Shown piece by piece: positions 17,088-25,909 of a stretch of 34,208 nt of DNA. The translations under genes and the position numbers were made by a program. This stretch comes from Bordetella parapertussis. GTDB lineage: Bacteria > Pseudomonadota > Gammaproteobacteria > Burkholderiales > SG8-39. The notes beneath the pieces are model-generated. The model worked only from the letters and a program-made list of their open reading frames with translations. It was not told the origin of the DNA and did no database searches. The DNA lies in contig CAMDFL010000033.1 of the NCBI GenBank assembly GCA_945897475.1, positions 1 to 34,208 of the forward strand. Reading direction: 5' to 3'. Numbering within the stretch: the first letter of the stretch is position 1; each line of letters begins with the position of its first letter.

Positions 17088-17553
17088 TTCTGCTCCCTGT
17101 GAGGTCCTCGCCGCTCACCTGAAGAGCAAAGCTGACGCGATCCCTGATGCGCCCATTCGCCAATACGCCGGTTACCTGGACCAGCAAAGCTTTTTCGCTG
17201 TTTCCCAGGAGCTCCGTCTCGACGTTTACCTGGCCAAGCCGTGGCTCGAACGCTTCAACCGTTCGCCGCACTAGATCGGCTAATTTCTTCTTATCCTCTG
17301 GGCTGTGCGTATGCATCGCCGAATAATCTGGCAGCCCGTAATCGATCACGCTTCTCACAGCTTGCCCTTTTGCTTCGCTCGGGTAAGAACTGCGAGTATT
17401 CAAAAGGCGGGTCAATTCCCGCTGCAGGGATTCGCGCTGTCCGGCGCGATCCAACACGCCAGACGGAGAACGCGCACCCCTGACTTCTGGGGTCTCGGAC
17501 AGGCGGTCGAACAGGGGTGCGCGCACCCCGTCTTTTATGCTTATGCCCGACAT
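17077..17553 (-). CDS. tssE: TssE gp25-like baseplate protein
   Basis: This 158-residue protein corresponds to phage T4 gp25, which connects the baseplate to the first sheath ring. It contains LQRELTRLLNTR near the front, the conserved SVIDYGLPDY segment, and the later AFEPRLGQVNVETELLGN, which includes the EPRL motif typical of gp25/TssE. The N-terminal 40 residues (LFDRLSETPEVRG) also fit. The ATG at 17553 follows hcp by 16 bases, and the 3' end overlaps tssF. Confidence 0.93.
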   Translation of the reverse strand: MSGISIKDGVRAPLFDRLSETPEVRGARSPSGVLDRAGQRESLQRELTRLLNTRSSYPSEAKGQAVRSVIDYGLPDYSAMHTHSPEDKKKLADLVRRTVEAFEPRLGQVNVETELLGNSEKALLVQVTGVLANGRIRDRVSFALQVSGEDLTGSRIGS

Positions 17554-17569
17554 CAGCCTGCCTGTGTGA

Positions 17570-18052
17570 TCACGCTACCTCGTTGGTGGAGATGTCGTAG
17601 CTTGCGACGACATTACCACTGCCCGCAGCGGTCTTGCCCTGCTTGGCATAGGTCCACTGAATCTTGCTGAAATTAAAAGTGATGTTCTCCATCGGCTGGT
17701 CGGAACCGCTGGCCGAGACGCTGGTCACCAGGACATTGTCCATCACGATGGTCAACAAGAGCTCCGGTGCGGTCCCCGCGGTGTCGGCGCGAAGCTGCCT
17801 CATGGTCATGGTAGGAATCAAGGTTCCCTTGCAGCAATGTTGCAGGAAAACCGGCGAGGTCATGTCGACGTATTTGGAAATCGAAAAGTCCTGAACGTTC
17901 GCCTGACCATGGGTGCGCTGACCTTCACTAACGCTGTGCGTGACCGGCATCGATACCCCATAGCTGTAGGATAACAACTCAATTTCGGCCACGCCGTGGG
18001 TACTTGTGCTGGCACCAGGTATGGTGCTTGGCTTGAGAAAAATCTGTTCCAT
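17570..18052 (-). CDS. hcp: Hcp tail-tube protein (TssD)
   Basis: This 160-residue protein forms hexameric rings that stack into the inner tube and carry small effectors. It shows the Hcp beta-barrel pattern: IELLSYSYGVSMPVTHS, VQDFSISKYVDMTSPVFLQ, then CKGTLIPTMTMRQL, LLLTIVMDNVLVTSVSASG, and the late ENITFNFSKIQWTYAKQ. The length is typical. It sits between tssC and tssE with 60 bases of spacer before its start, the largest gap inside the tssB-clpV part, which may allow independent translation of this highly expressed subunit. Confidence 0.96.
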   Translation of the reverse strand: MEQIFLKPSTIPGASTSTHGVAEIELLSYSYGVSMPVTHSVSEGQRTHGQANVQDFSISKYVDMTSPVFLQHCCKGTLIPTMTMRQLRADTAGTAPELLLTIVMDNVLVTSVSASGSDQPMENITFNFSKIQWTYAKQGKTAAGSGNVVASYDISTNEVA

Positions 18053-18112
18053 GTTTTATCCTTTATCTGTTTTATCGAAACAATCGCTGCAGCCGCTGTG
18101 AGCGTGTGCTCA

Positions 18113-19603
18113 TCAAGCCGCGCGCTCGGGCAATTCCGCCACCAACCGGATTGAAGTGGTTAGCTCCTCCAGTTGAAAGTGAGGCCGCAGGAATACCGTT
18201 GCCTTATACACACCGGGTTTGCCGGCAACCTCGCTGACATCCACGCGCCCCTCGCGTAACGGGTACTGAGCCTTGACCGACTGGCCAGCGCCGTCGTTCA
18301 ACAGTACGTACTGGGAAAGCCATGAGTTCAGATATTCCTCGACGTTCTGCGCGGTCAGGAAACTGCCGATCTTGTCGCGCATAATGACTTTGAGGTAATG
18401 CGCAAAACGGGAGGCTGCAAGCACGTAAGGTAGGGCCGATGACAGCCGCGCATTAGCGGTGGCCAGATCCAGGTTGTAGACCTTAGGCTTGTTGACCGTC
18501 TGCCCACCGAAGAACGCGGCGAAATCCGTTCCCTTGGAGTGGACCACGGACAGAAATCCCAGGTCATTCAATTCTTTTTCGCGGCGATCGGTGATGGTCA
18601 CCTCGGTCGGGCACTTAACGGCAATATCGCCCTCTTCGGTGAGGAATTTATGCGTTTTCATAGACTCGACCTTGCCGCCACCCTCGACACCACGTATCGC
18701 GGTAGTCCAGCTGTATTTGGCGAACGCGTCGGTGAGTCGCAAGCCGGCCAGATACGCCGCGTTGCCCCACAGGTATTTGTCGTGATCGCGCCCGTCGACA
18801 TCTTCCTCGAAATTGAAATTATCTACGGGAATGGTCTTGGCGCCGTAGGGCAGCCTCAAGGCGTAGCGTGGTAGCGTCAAGGCCACGTAACGGGAGTCCT
18901 CGCCATCGCGGAAAGAGCGCCAGCCGTCGAGTTCCGCGCTTTCGAATATTTTCGACAAATCGCGTGGCACCGCCAGATCGGTGAAGCGTTTCATGTCGAA
19001 TAAGGCCGGACTGGCAGCGGTGATAAACGGCGCGTGCGCGGCGGCGGCGACATGGGAAATTTTGTCGAGCAGGGTGATGTCCTGCGGATGGCGCCCGAAG
19101 TAGTAATCGCCGATCAGACAGCTATACGGATAACCACCGAAAGTGCCGTACTCCTCCTCGTAGATCTTCTTGAACAGGCTGCTCATGTCGTGATCAACGG
19201 CTTTTTCGAGATCGCGCAGGAGCTCCTTCTTGGTAACGTTGATGAGGCGCAGCTTCAGTCGGGTGCTGGTCTCAGTGTTCATCACCATGTCGTGCAGTCC
19301 GCGCCAGGACGATTCCAACGCCTGGAATTCGGGCGCATGCATGATGGCGTTCAGCTGCTTGGACATCAACTCATCAATTTGAGCTATGCGTTGATTGATC
19401 ATGTCGACTACGCCCTGGTCCGGGCTTGCCTTCATGCCCTCGTCCAGAATCTGCACGGCGAACTGGCCAATCAGCTTCTTTGAGTACGCTTCCTGCGAAA
19501 CCTCTAGCGCCATTTTTCCTTCCTGAACGATCGAATCGATCAGGCTCAATTCACTGGCTGTGGCTCCACTGCCTGCTGCCGCTTGTCCTTCTGCTTCTGC
19601 CAT
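18113..19603 (-). CDS. tssC: TssC sheath large subunit (VipB)
   Basis: This 496-residue protein pairs with TssB to build the contractile sheath. Signature segments include HAPEFQALESSWRGLHDMV, YGTFGGYPYSCLIGDYYFGR, LTLPRYALRLPYGAKTIPVD, YLWGNAAYLAG, and FAHYLKVIMRDKIGSF followed by LNSWLSQYV. The start is set at ATG 19603 (MAEAEGQAAAGS), with AAGGAG 7 bases before it. The longer frame to 19642 lacks such a site and adds a non-conserved head. It lies 77 bases after tssB, with a small hairpin in the gap. Confidence 0.96.
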   Translation of the reverse strand: MAEAEGQAAAGSGATASELSLIDSIVQEGKMALEVSQEAYSKKLIGQFAVQILDEGMKASPDQGVVDMINQRIAQIDELMSKQLNAIMHAPEFQALESSWRGLHDMVMNTETSTRLKLRLINVTKKELLRDLEKAVDHDMSSLFKKIYEEEYGTFGGYPYSCLIGDYYFGRHPQDITLLDKISHVAAAAHAPFITAASPALFDMKRFTDLAVPRDLSKIFESAELDGWRSFRDGEDSRYVALTLPRYALRLPYGAKTIPVDNFNFEEDVDGRDHDKYLWGNAAYLAGLRLTDAFAKYSWTTAIRGVEGGGKVESMKTHKFLTEEGDIAVKCPTEVTITDRREKELNDLGFLSVVHSKGTDFAAFFGGQTVNKPKVYNLDLATANARLSSALPYVLAASRFAHYLKVIMRDKIGSFLTAQNVEEYLNSWLSQYVLLNDGAGQSVKAQYPLREGRVDVSEVAGKPGVYKATVFLRPHFQLEELTTSIRLVAELPERAA

Positions 19604-19633
19604 TTTTTCTCTCCTTCGATTTATGTGGTCCGA

Positions 19634-19648
19634 TGCCGGCATCCGGCA
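19634..19648 (-). other. Short hairpin between tssB and tssC
   Basis: Arms TGCCGG and CCGGCA are separated by three bases and overlap a perfect 12-base palindrome (GATGCCGGCATC at 19632-19643). There is no T-run after it on the minus strand, so it is not an intrinsic terminator. It might influence mRNA processing or relative tssB/tssC expression. Confidence 0.35.
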
Positions 19649-19680
19649 GCGATTCCGAAATTATTAGCGTTTCAAACGGC

Positions 19681-20187
19681 TCAGGTAGGCGCCGCTTCCG
19701 GTTCGGTGGCCTTTTTCAACTCCTGCAAGCCTTCGGTATTCGCCACGATTCCCTCGAGCAGTTTGTCGAGTTCGTCGTTGCCATCCAGTTTGGAGAGCAG
19801 ATCACGCAGCTGTTGCCTGGCCTCAAGCAGGCGGGCAAGCGCCGGCACCTGCCGCACGATTGGCTCGGGGCAGAAATCGTCGATGTTACTGAAATGAAGC
19901 ACCGCCTTCATGCCGCCTTCGCCGGTGATCGCATTAGGAACCGTCAGGTCGAGACGTGGCCCGATCTTCGCCATGATATCGGTGAAATTGTCACGATCAA
20001 TTTCCACGAAACGCCGGTCTTTCAGTTTGGGTAGCGGATTCTCAGGCATTCCCGAGAGGTCGGACAATATGCCCACCACCAGTGGCAGCTCGCGTTTCTC
20101 GATCGCTCCGCCGAGTTCCACGTCATAGGTGATTTGTACACGGGGGGGACGGTTTCTGCCTATCCACTTCTGTAAACTTTCGGCCAT
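19681..20187 (-). CDS. tssB: TssB sheath small subunit (VipA)
   Basis: This 168-residue protein contains the conserved opening WIGRNRPPRVQITYDVELGG and ELPLVVGILSDLSGMPE, the hallmark of TssB/VipA. Then come FVEIDRDNFTDIMAKIGPRL and LHFSNIDDFCPEPIVRQVP. The C-terminal helix (LRDLLSKLDGNDELDKLLEG) is the part normally recognised together with TssC. ATG 20187 has AGGAGA 8 bases upstream. It is the first gene after a 215-base gap carrying repeats and promoter-like sequence, so a sub-operon may begin here. Confidence 0.96.
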   Translation of the reverse strand: MAESLQKWIGRNRPPRVQITYDVELGGAIEKRELPLVVGILSDLSGMPENPLPKLKDRRFVEIDRDNFTDIMAKIGPRLDLTVPNAITGEGGMKAVLHFSNIDDFCPEPIVRQVPALARLLEARQQLRDLLSKLDGNDELDKLLEGIVANTEGLQELKKATEPEAAPT

Positions 20188-20245
20188 TGGAGCTTCTCCT
20201 TTGCGATACGGATGGTTGGTTCTGCGGTCCTGCGATGTTGCGAAC

Positions 20246-20265
20246 CAAGCCCAGAATTGGGCTTG
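20246..20265. other. 8-bp perfect stem-loop in the tssA-tssB gap
   Basis: CAAGCCCA and TGGGCTTG flank the loop GAAT. A T-rich run follows only on the plus strand, where no gene ends, so it does not read as a terminator for tssA. It could be an operator or a 5'-leader structure of tssB. Confidence 0.4.
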
Positions 20266-20293
20266 ACTTTTTCCTACAATTGCTTGAATCAGC

Positions 20294-20371
20294 TTTAAGT
20301 ATGCCCCAAGCTTCTCTGAATTTGCAAGGCTATTTATTTAAGTATGCTTTGGGCTTCCATGAATTTGCAAG
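20294..20371 (-). promoter_or_regulatory. Tandem 35-bp direct repeats with promoter-like hexamers before tssB
   Basis: Copies at 20294-20328 and 20337-20371 (period 43) share TTTAAGTATGC, GCTTC and TGAATTTGCAAG, with differences confined to a central block and two other bases. Read on the minus strand, each copy presents TTGCAA followed after 18 bases by CATACT, a plausible weak sigma70 pair. The arrangement suggests a duplicated promoter or operator for tssB and the genes after it. The region is markedly AT-richer than its surroundings. Confidence 0.4.
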
Positions 20372-20402
20372 TTAATTTATTGTGGCAATCGCCCTGCTTG
20401 GC

Positions 20403-21551
20403 TTATTCCTGAGGCATTCCAAGGAGGTTGTAGAGTTGCTTCAGATCGCCTTCGCTGTGCACCAGCTCCTGGAGTAATGCAGCGAGCGGCATACCTCCCC
20501 ACGCGACCGCCCTCATCACCAGATAGGGCGTCGGGCTGTGCGGTTCGGTCCTGAGGAGAAAGTTGGCGGCCTCCGATAGGCGCCGATAGGCTTCCTCCCG
20601 GCTTCGTATGGTCGATGCATAGGATGGCCCTTGTTCCGCTAGCGGCAGATTCTCCGTCGTTTGCTTATCAGCCATTAGCTGCTCCTCGATGTTTCGTGCC
20701 GGTCCCTGACCGACTCTTGTTTGCGGCGCTGCTAGACTTTTGTCTTGAGTCTGGGTTGGCGCAGGCACGGCAACACCGCCAAATTCGCGGACCACTTTGC
20801 TGAGCGCTTCTAGCACTTCCCTAAACCGAGTGAGGCCGGGGGAGTCTTCCCCCAGCTTCTCTTTCATCAGCTGTTCCAGCCCGGTCGCGGCCTGTGCGCA
20901 ATCAGCAAGATCGCCGAGCAAGGTATTGAAAAAAACCGCCGGGGTCAGCGAAACCGCGGCCATGAAAGCCGAACGGCTAAGCTTGCCACTCGCTGCCAGT
21001 TCTTTCTCGAGGCGCGCGTCTTTGCGAATCAGATTCTCTACGCGCAGCACGTCTTCCCACTTCGCCAGCGTCAGGCCGGTTTCGACCAGATCGCTGCTTC
21101 CTTCTGCGATTGTCAAGTTCAGACGCAAGGCAAGCGCAAGGTTGTCGTTTATCCAAACGAATGGCGCTACGCGATAGTCAATATCGCCCTCCTCGATACG
21201 CGGATGAATGCCGTCCCAGAAGTCCAGGCACAGAGACTCCAGGAGCTTCAATCCCCGTGCCAATCCTTCCAGCCCCTCCAGGTGTAGCCAAGCCTCGGTA
21301 AGCCAGGCCGCAATTTGAATATCCTTCGTCCGTCCGGTGAGGGCCTGCGAACACAGTTGCTTGACCTCGTGCCAATCCGATTTCTTCAGTGCGCGTTGCC
21401 AGGTTCCCTGCGGCAATTGGGGGTCATCCTCGCGACGCGCCTCCGCGATATTCTGGTACAAGGTCTCGTAGCGCAGTGATTCCCCGGCGGGGTCCGCGCC
21501 CGGAATCGGGGCAAGCAACTCAGGCGGAACGGTTGACATTGAATCTTTCAT
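20403..21551 (-). CDS. tssA: TssA (ImpA-type) assembly/cap protein
   Basis: This 382-residue protein carries the ImpA_N signature at the front (LLAPIPGADPAGESLRYETL, DDPQLPQGTWQRALKKSDWH) and LEGLARGLKLLESLCLDFWD. A Gln/Ala/Pro-rich linker (about residues 265-310) follows, then a C-terminal helical part (SREEAYRRLSEAANFLLRTE, SPTPYLVMRAVAWGGMPLAA) of the kind seen in TssA proteins that oligomerise at the tube/sheath tip. TssA links baseplate and envelope complex and primes tail polymerisation. Its ATG at 21551 overlaps the tssM stop (ATGA). It ends just before the repeat-bearing gap. Confidence 0.9.
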   Translation of the reverse strand: MKDSMSTVPPELLAPIPGADPAGESLRYETLYQNIAEARREDDPQLPQGTWQRALKKSDWHEVKQLCSQALTGRTKDIQIAAWLTEAWLHLEGLEGLARGLKLLESLCLDFWDGIHPRIEEGDIDYRVAPFVWINDNLALALRLNLTIAEGSSDLVETGLTLAKWEDVLRVENLIRKDARLEKELAASGKLSRSAFMAAVSLTPAVFFNTLLGDLADCAQAATGLEQLMKEKLGEDSPGLTRFREVLEALSKVVREFGGVAVPAPTQTQDKSLAAPQTRVGQGPARNIEEQLMADKQTTENLPLAEQGPSYASTIRSREEAYRRLSEAANFLLRTEPHSPTPYLVMRAVAWGGMPLAALLQELVHSEGDLKQLYNLLGMPQE

Positions 21552-24500
21552 TGCGCTCGCACCGTTATCGGCTTAGGTATTGTTTTCGCTGCCGGTCGGC
21601 GCTCGGTGGGCATTCCACCATAGGCGTCTGGCCAACCCGCCCGCGAGCCCGGCAAAATTCCACCAAAACCCTCCGGCCAGCTCAATGGCGCAGTGTGAGT
21701 CGGCGCGGCGTTAGATCGCAGGCTGGTGGTGGGTTCAGCCGCCAGCCCTGGAACAGAAGTTGGAAACACTGGCAGGCTCAACACGTCCTTCTTGCCCCCC
21801 GGCGTGACGGTGACTCGCATGAACACCCTTGCGCGCCCTTCCGGGGCAACCGAGCGGAACTGCCCCGCAGAGCTCACCGGCTGGGTCGAGAATTCAAACT
21901 TAAGCAAATGTGGCCTGACTTCGGCGCGTGTCGGGGCATCCGCTGTCGCTGCCTGCCATTTCAGAAGACTGACGAGCGCCCAGTCACCGCCAAAGCGATA
22001 GCTCACGTTCTTCGCGTCTACCGTCAAGTGCGTCAAGGACCCATCGTTGACCGGCGTTGTGGGGGCATCTTTCGCCCAGCGCAGCGTCAATACAATGGGC
22101 AGACCGGGACGCCAGCGCATGTTGCGCGCCGGATCGCGAAGCTTCATCACCTGATCTCCAATTTCAAGATTCCAGTCAACGATTCGGTTGCCATCGACTT
22201 CCAAGGCCTGATTAACGCGGAATTCAACCGAAAGATCATAGCCTGGAGGGGCTGTTGCCTCATCGGGGGGCAGCAGCGGGCCCAGAAATGCGCGCACCCG
22301 AGTCATCTGATCGAGGAAGACGGCAGCGCTGGTCCTATCGATCGCAGATGACGAGGGTGCCACAACGCGTCCAATCGCGCGACCGCCCACAACAGGCGCC
22401 ACCACCTTCGAGAGGCGCTCATACAGCCTCAAGAATTGCACGACGTCCTCGGGGTCGGCTTCGCCCCCCGGACCACGCACGGGGTTGGCGCCAAATGGAA
22501 ACCTGCCGCGCAGCGGATCGAATCCCTTATAGATGGCGGCGTAGGCCTTGTGGGCCTCCGCCGAGGCCAACTCGACGCAACGGGCAAAGAGTTGCTGGCG
22601 TAGCACGATCTGGCGTTCAAGAAAGAAATCGGCGTCGCGCGCCACGCCAATTTTGGGCGCCATTTTCTCAATACAGTTCTGTCCATCTATTTCGGCCATT
22701 TCGGTGCGGATGAATGCTTCCAGCTCCACCACTGAACTCCTGGGATTCTTGTTCTTGAATCGGTCGACTTCACGAATAACGCCGCGCAAGCGCCTTACCG
22801 TCTGCGCCGTGGCCGTATCCAGGCGGATTCCGGCGTTGTCCACCATCGCGATCAGCGGCGCGCTGAGCGCAGCCAGCGATTCGATCTGCCCATATTGCTG
22901 ACCGAGAAAATCGGCCAGCCCCTGCATGTCCGAAGCTCGAAACGCGCCCAGGCCCGGGTTGCGGTCGCCCTGCCACCATGAGAAATTGCCATCGCGACCG
23001 GAGTAAAGCTCGCTTCCCTCCAGCACTCGGTTGAGAGCGAGCAGGCCGCGCACCGCGTCGCGTCTGAGTAGGCTCGACAGGTCTTCATAGCTTGCTAGTG
23101 CGCCGATCTCTCTGAATAGAGTAAGCAGGCGCACCAACTGCGTCCCGGCCTTGTCGAAATCATGCGTGTCTGCGGAGGCATCGGCGCCAGACCCGCTGGT
23201 GCGCGCTCGAGGTGATTCCAGGGACAGTGATTGCGCTTTGGCAACCAAGTCGGTCATGCGGCGCCCAAGATGCCGGTCGGCGATTTCGCGCACCTCGTCC
23301 TGCAGGGCCACCGGGAATTTAGTGAGATTGTCCTTAAGAAAGCGGCGCTGTTCATCGGCCAGCGCAATCGCTTCATCAAGTCGCTTGGTATCCCAGCGCA
23401 CCACGGTTCGCGATTCGACGCGCACCTCCAGAGTGCGTCCCTCTAAATCGGCCATGAATCGCTGTTTTAATAGCAGCGCCAAGGCCGACTGGAAACCGGA
23501 AACCTCGGCGGAGACCGCCCACCCTCCATCGGCGGCGCGAACCACGATGGAACCGATCACCTCCGAGGAGACTGCGGCAACGCTCTTTTTTAATTTTTCG
23601 ATTTCTGCCTGTGTGCCGATTCGCGATTGCTCAGCGACCCTCGCGCCAAGCGACTCGACGTTCGCTACCTGCCGCCACAATTCCTCATAAGAGAGGCCCA
23701 GGTCGCGCTCACCGGTCGCGAGCCAGCGGTTACGCGGATTTTTTAGCAAGGCATCCAACGCCGCAATCTGTTTCAGCAAATCCGAGTACTGCTCTTCTTT
23801 GGCATCCGCAGCGGCAGCAGCCTCGGTCAAGGCGGAAATCCGCGCCGCGACATCTTGAGTCAGCACCAGTACCGGATGCTGTGGGAAGAATCGGGAATTG
23901 ACCCGTGCCAGGCTCTGCCCAAGCGCGCAGGCTGCAGACTTTTTAAATTCATCGCCAGGATTCTTGTTGGCGAAAGCATAACCGTTTTGCATCACGTCGG
24001 TCTGGTAGCCACCGTTATCCAGGTTTTCGGGCAGCTCGACCTTCCAGGTATAGCGCAGTAGCGCGCGCAAGTCCGGTATTTCGGCCTCGCCATTACGCAA
24101 TCGCGCAAACGTTGCCAGGTTGGATTCCAGACTTATCATTCCCGCAACCTGTTGGCGCAGTTGGGCGAAATCCGGTAGTTCCTCAATCGCAACGCCAACT
24201 TGCGCACCATCGGTCGAATCGTCTCCGATCCAGGGTAGGCACTCGCCGCTATCCCCAAGCTCGGTGGTGATTTCATGCCTTTTGATACCGGTGAGTTCTG
24301 AGACCTTGACGTTCAGTCCCTTGCGTACCAGGTTGAAAACAATGTCCTGAAAGCCTTTGGAGAGAACCTTCTTGATATCGCCGTCTAATTCGGTGAAGCT
24401 AGGCCATGATCCAGGTATTGCAAACGACCAGAGGCGATCGTTGCCCAGAGGCGCCATCTTGTCGAGTAACAGATTGGTGCCACGCTTGTACCAATCCACA

Positions 24501-25882
24501 TTCAGGCTCTCGGCGCGGGCGTGCGTCGTGTCGCGCTCTTTGGTCGCCTTCACCATTACCGCCAGTGCCTGTTCATAGGCAACGCCGCGAGACTCGAGAT
24601 TAAACGCAGCGAGCGCCAGTGCGCCCAACCATGCCAGACCGAGTACTGCCGTACTCCAGCGCAGCACGCGCACCGTGCGATTGCGGGTAGCAATCCCCTC
24701 GCGTGAAGCGCGCGCCAAGCCGAATTCGGCGAATATTTTTCGTTCGAACAAATCCTTGATGAATACCGGTTCGCGAACAGGTACGTCGGCCAGCAGCTCG
24801 GGTTCGACTTTGCCGTCCGGTCTCGGTGATTTGAGGGCAGCCGAAGTCGAACCCGATGCCGATGCCGATGCAAACGCGGCTTCGGCGTTAGCCGCTTGCC
24901 CGGCATCCCCGCTCAGGTAGATGCCACGAAAATAAAAAGTTTCATGGTAGGCACTGGGTCGGAACAGCTCATCGAGGTAGGCTCGTACGGCCTGGTGGGT
25001 AGCCGCGAGCTCGGACGGAAAAAGGACAAATGCATCGGCATCCTCGGTGACGCGACCTGCGGCCAACATTTCGGCCTGCGCGGCGGAAACGTCCTGCACG
25101 ATGGCATCGATACCCTGCCTGGCCCATTCGCTCTTGTAACCTGCCTCAAAATCGCTGGGATTAGACCAACCGAGCATGCCATTGCGCAGGAGCGCAGGCA
25201 GCGCGCGGGCGAAGCTGGAAAATCCCGGAATGCGGTCGCACTGCGTGATCACTACGTAGACCGGAAAGCGAATACCGAAGCGGTTTTGCGCCTGCCACAG
25301 ACGCCGATGCATCAGCTCGCCGCGCTGCACCAGGTCTTCGGTAGAGGAGCGACTCGCAGCGAGCAAATCCGCCGCGCTGATCGCAACGACCACGCTGTCG
25401 ATCGGCCGTTGGGACCGATACTTTTCGGTCAGGCGCAGCAGCGTCTGCCAGGCGTGATCGGCCCCACCCCCGAGATATTCGCCGGCGACATCAATTACTA
25501 CGCCGCGATTAAAGTAATTCCAGCCCACCCCGAGATGTTGCACGGCGCCGGGTGCGACTCTATACGCCCGGTCTATTCCGGAACAATCGATCAGGGTGCT
25601 CTTTCCGGCGCCCGGCTCCCCAAGCAGCAGAATCCATGGTATGCGGTAGCGGCGCCAACGGGAAGCCAGATTCGCCTCGATATGCGCAATGGCGCTGCCA
25701 AAGGACCAGCGCAGGCTGGATACGCTGCGTCGACTCGCCTCCTCCGCCACGCTGGCGGGTTGCGCCGATGCCCGCTTTCTCGCCAAATGGACGACATACC
25801 ACAAGAGCAGCAGCGTCAACAGGATGAGGGCAGCGACGCCAATGACGTAGTAGTTCAGCACCGCGTTAAGCTCCGATGGCAT
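21548..25882 (-). CDS. tssM: TssM (IcmF/VasK) envelope-spanning protein
   Basis: This 1444-residue inner-membrane protein forms the trans-envelope channel with TssL and TssJ. One strong transmembrane helix lies at about residues 10-32 (YYVIGVAALILLTLLLLWYV). An NTP-binding domain follows with Walker A GEPGAGKS at 88-95 and intact downstream elements such as VVVAISAADLLA. A second helix lies at about 408-430 (RWSTAVLGLAWLGALALAAF), then a long periplasmic region ends in the IcmF-C/beta domain that contacts TssJ (FGGDWALVSLLKWQ). Family members usually show a pair of helices at the N-terminus; only one is evident here. The protein is somewhat longer than the common 1100-1300 residues. It lies 27 bases after tssL. 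Confidence 0.95.
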   Translation of the reverse strand: MPSELNAVLNYYVIGVAALILLTLLLLWYVVHLARKRASAQPASVAEEASRRSVSSLRWSFGSAIAHIEANLASRWRRYRIPWILLLGEPGAGKSTLIDCSGIDRAYRVAPGAVQHLGVGWNYFNRGVVIDVAGEYLGGGADHAWQTLLRLTEKYRSQRPIDSVVVAISAADLLAASRSSTEDLVQRGELMHRRLWQAQNRFGIRFPVYVVITQCDRIPGFSSFARALPALLRNGMLGWSNPSDFEAGYKSEWARQGIDAIVQDVSAAQAEMLAAGRVTEDADAFVLFPSELAATHQAVRAYLDELFRPSAYHETFYFRGIYLSGDAGQAANAEAAFASASASGSTSAALKSPRPDGKVEPELLADVPVREPVFIKDLFERKIFAEFGLARASREGIATRNRTVRVLRWSTAVLGLAWLGALALAAFNLESRGVAYEQALAVMVKATKERDTTHARAESLNVDWYKRGTNLLLDKMAPLGNDRLWSFAIPGSWPSFTELDGDIKKVLSKGFQDIVFNLVRKGLNVKVSELTGIKRHEITTELGDSGECLPWIGDDSTDGAQVGVAIEELPDFAQLRQQVAGMISLESNLATFARLRNGEAEIPDLRALLRYTWKVELPENLDNGGYQTDVMQNGYAFANKNPGDEFKKSAACALGQSLARVNSRFFPQHPVLVLTQDVAARISALTEAAAAADAKEEQYSDLLKQIAALDALLKNPRNRWLATGERDLGLSYEELWRQVANVESLGARVAEQSRIGTQAEIEKLKKSVAAVSSEVIGSIVVRAADGGWAVSAEVSGFQSALALLLKQRFMADLEGRTLEVRVESRTVVRWDTKRLDEAIALADEQRRFLKDNLTKFPVALQDEVREIADRHLGRRMTDLVAKAQSLSLESPRARTSGSGADASADTHDFDKAGTQLVRLLTLFREIGALASYEDLSSLLRRDAVRGLLALNRVLEGSELYSGRDGNFSWWQGDRNPGLGAFRASDMQGLADFLGQQYGQIESLAALSAPLIAMVDNAGIRLDTATAQTVRRLRGVIREVDRFKNKNPRSSVVELEAFIRTEMAEIDGQNCIEKMAPKIGVARDADFFLERQIVLRQQLFARCVELASAEAHKAYAAIYKGFDPLRGRFPFGANPVRGPGGEADPEDVVQFLRLYERLSKVVAPVVGGRAIGRVVAPSSSAIDRTSAAVFLDQMTRVRAFLGPLLPPDEATAPPGYDLSVEFRVNQALEVDGNRIVDWNLEIGDQVMKLRDPARNMRWRPGLPIVLTLRWAKDAPTTPVNDGSLTHLTVDAKNVSYRFGGDWALVSLLKWQAATADAPTRAEVRPHLLKFEFSTQPVSSAGQFRSVAPEGRARVFMRVTVTPGGKKDVLSLPVFPTSVPGLAAEPTTSLRSNAAPTHTAPLSWPEGFGGILPGSRAGWPDAYGGMPTERRPAAKTIPKPITVRAQ

Positions 25883-25909
25883 GCCGTTCTTTTCATGGGG
25901 CCCATGGTT

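Noticed and set aside
20246-20275. Intrinsic terminator for tssA
   Set aside because: The T-run follows the hairpin only on the plus strand, the wrong direction for tssA.
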